The notes under the pieces: model-generated
Told to the model about the DNA's origin: nothing
Database searches by the model: none
Seen by the model: only the letters and a program-made list of their open reading frames with translations
Shown: positions 31,207-31,443 of the stretch, one piece after another
Layout: each line of letters begins with the position of its first letter
Numbering within the stretch: the stretch's first letter is position 1
Made by a program: the position numbers and the translations under genes
NCBI GenBank assembly: GCA_003339415.1
Contig: PDHQ01000365.1
Span: forward strand, 1 to 31,443
Reading direction: 5' to 3'
From: Ophiocordyceps camponoti-saundersi (nom. inval.)
Lineage: Eukaryota > Ascomycota > Sordariomycetes > Hypocreales > Ophiocordycipitaceae
DNA length: 31,443 nt

Positions 31207-31443
31207 AGCGTTAATTATTTATTTTTTATTTTTAAAAAAAGCTTAGTAAAAAGCGCTTCTAAATAGTATTTTTTTTATATTTTTAGCTATTTTACTTCTT
31301 TTTTAATAAAAGGTTAAAGATAATACTTTTTTAAAATATATTTTTAAAAAATATTAAGAAGAAAAAAACGTTAATAAATTATATAATAATATAAAATAAT
31401 TTTAAAAAATAGATAGATCTTATTATAGCTTAAAATTACTTTC
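31207..31443. other. AT-rich right edge, unassigned
   Basis: A/T-rich DNA with T and A runs and no recognisable frame, tandem repeat or RNA gene. It runs off the window. Confidence 0.6.

Noticed and set aside
1..31443. An AT-rich mitochondrial or plastid origin for the window
   Set aside because: The composition reflects specific loss of CA and TG, and the content is nuclear-type gypsy, copia and LINE elements. No organellar genes or RNAs are seen.
1..31443. Short open frames as functional host genes
   Set aside because: Almost no ATG exists on either strand, and the long readable frames match transposon domains broken by stops. No frame looks intact.

Overview
The window looks like a heavily RIP-mutated (repeat-induced point mutation) AT-rich block of a filamentous ascomycete (Pezizomycotina) genome. 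The dinucleotides CA and TG are almost absent on both strands, while AC, GT, CG, CT and CC remain common. This is the footprint of CpA to TpA mutation taken close to saturation. ATG start codons have therefore almost vanished, and Gln and Trp codons (CAA, CAG, TGG) have become stops. I see no intact protein-coding gene, tRNA or rRNA. Every coding call is a dead transposon reading frame recognised from protein motifs that survive between the new stop codons. The genus cannot be told from the sequence.

Layout. 1-121 is a TAAATAA satellite, followed by about 2.4 kb of unassigned AT-rich DNA. 2561-9471 is a complete Ty3/gypsy element (gypsy-1) with equal 249-bp LTRs, a 5-bp target duplication TAAAC, a polypurine tract, and RT, RNase H and integrase remnants in order. 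9477-10380 is AT-rich and holds a long inverted repeat. About 10378-11265 is the 5' end of a Tad-like LINE (copy A). 11629-13404 is a compact 1.78-kb LTR element with 210-bp LTRs and target duplication GGCTT; it seems to carry only a gag-like frame. 13955-15525 is a minus-strand Ty1/copia RT and RNase H fragment.

From about 15.7 to 28.6 kb lies a second Ty3/gypsy element (gypsy-2), a chromovirus with a C-terminal chromodomain. It is split in its RT domain, just before the catalytic YLDD box, by a 7.25-kb Tad-like LINE (copy B, 18402-25653) flanked by a 10-bp target duplication. The LINE carries zinc knuckles, an AP-type endonuclease, an RT and a TAA-repeat tail. Its 3' third also holds a long antisense frame of unknown function and a GC-rich island with 10-bp repeats. 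The right end holds a gag-like zinc-knuckle fragment (about 30480-31020) and a 175-bp inverted-repeat, MITE-like element (31030-31206).

How the parts relate. The elements form layers: gypsy-2, then LINE B inside it, then RIP over everything. The gag-only element and gypsy-1 have unrelated internal sequence. They share LTR ends, an LTR-terminal hairpin in the same place but of different sequence, and a TATA-like box, so gypsy-1 or a relative may have mobilised the small element. The two LINE copies have both lost CpA, but they differ strongly in CpG loss.
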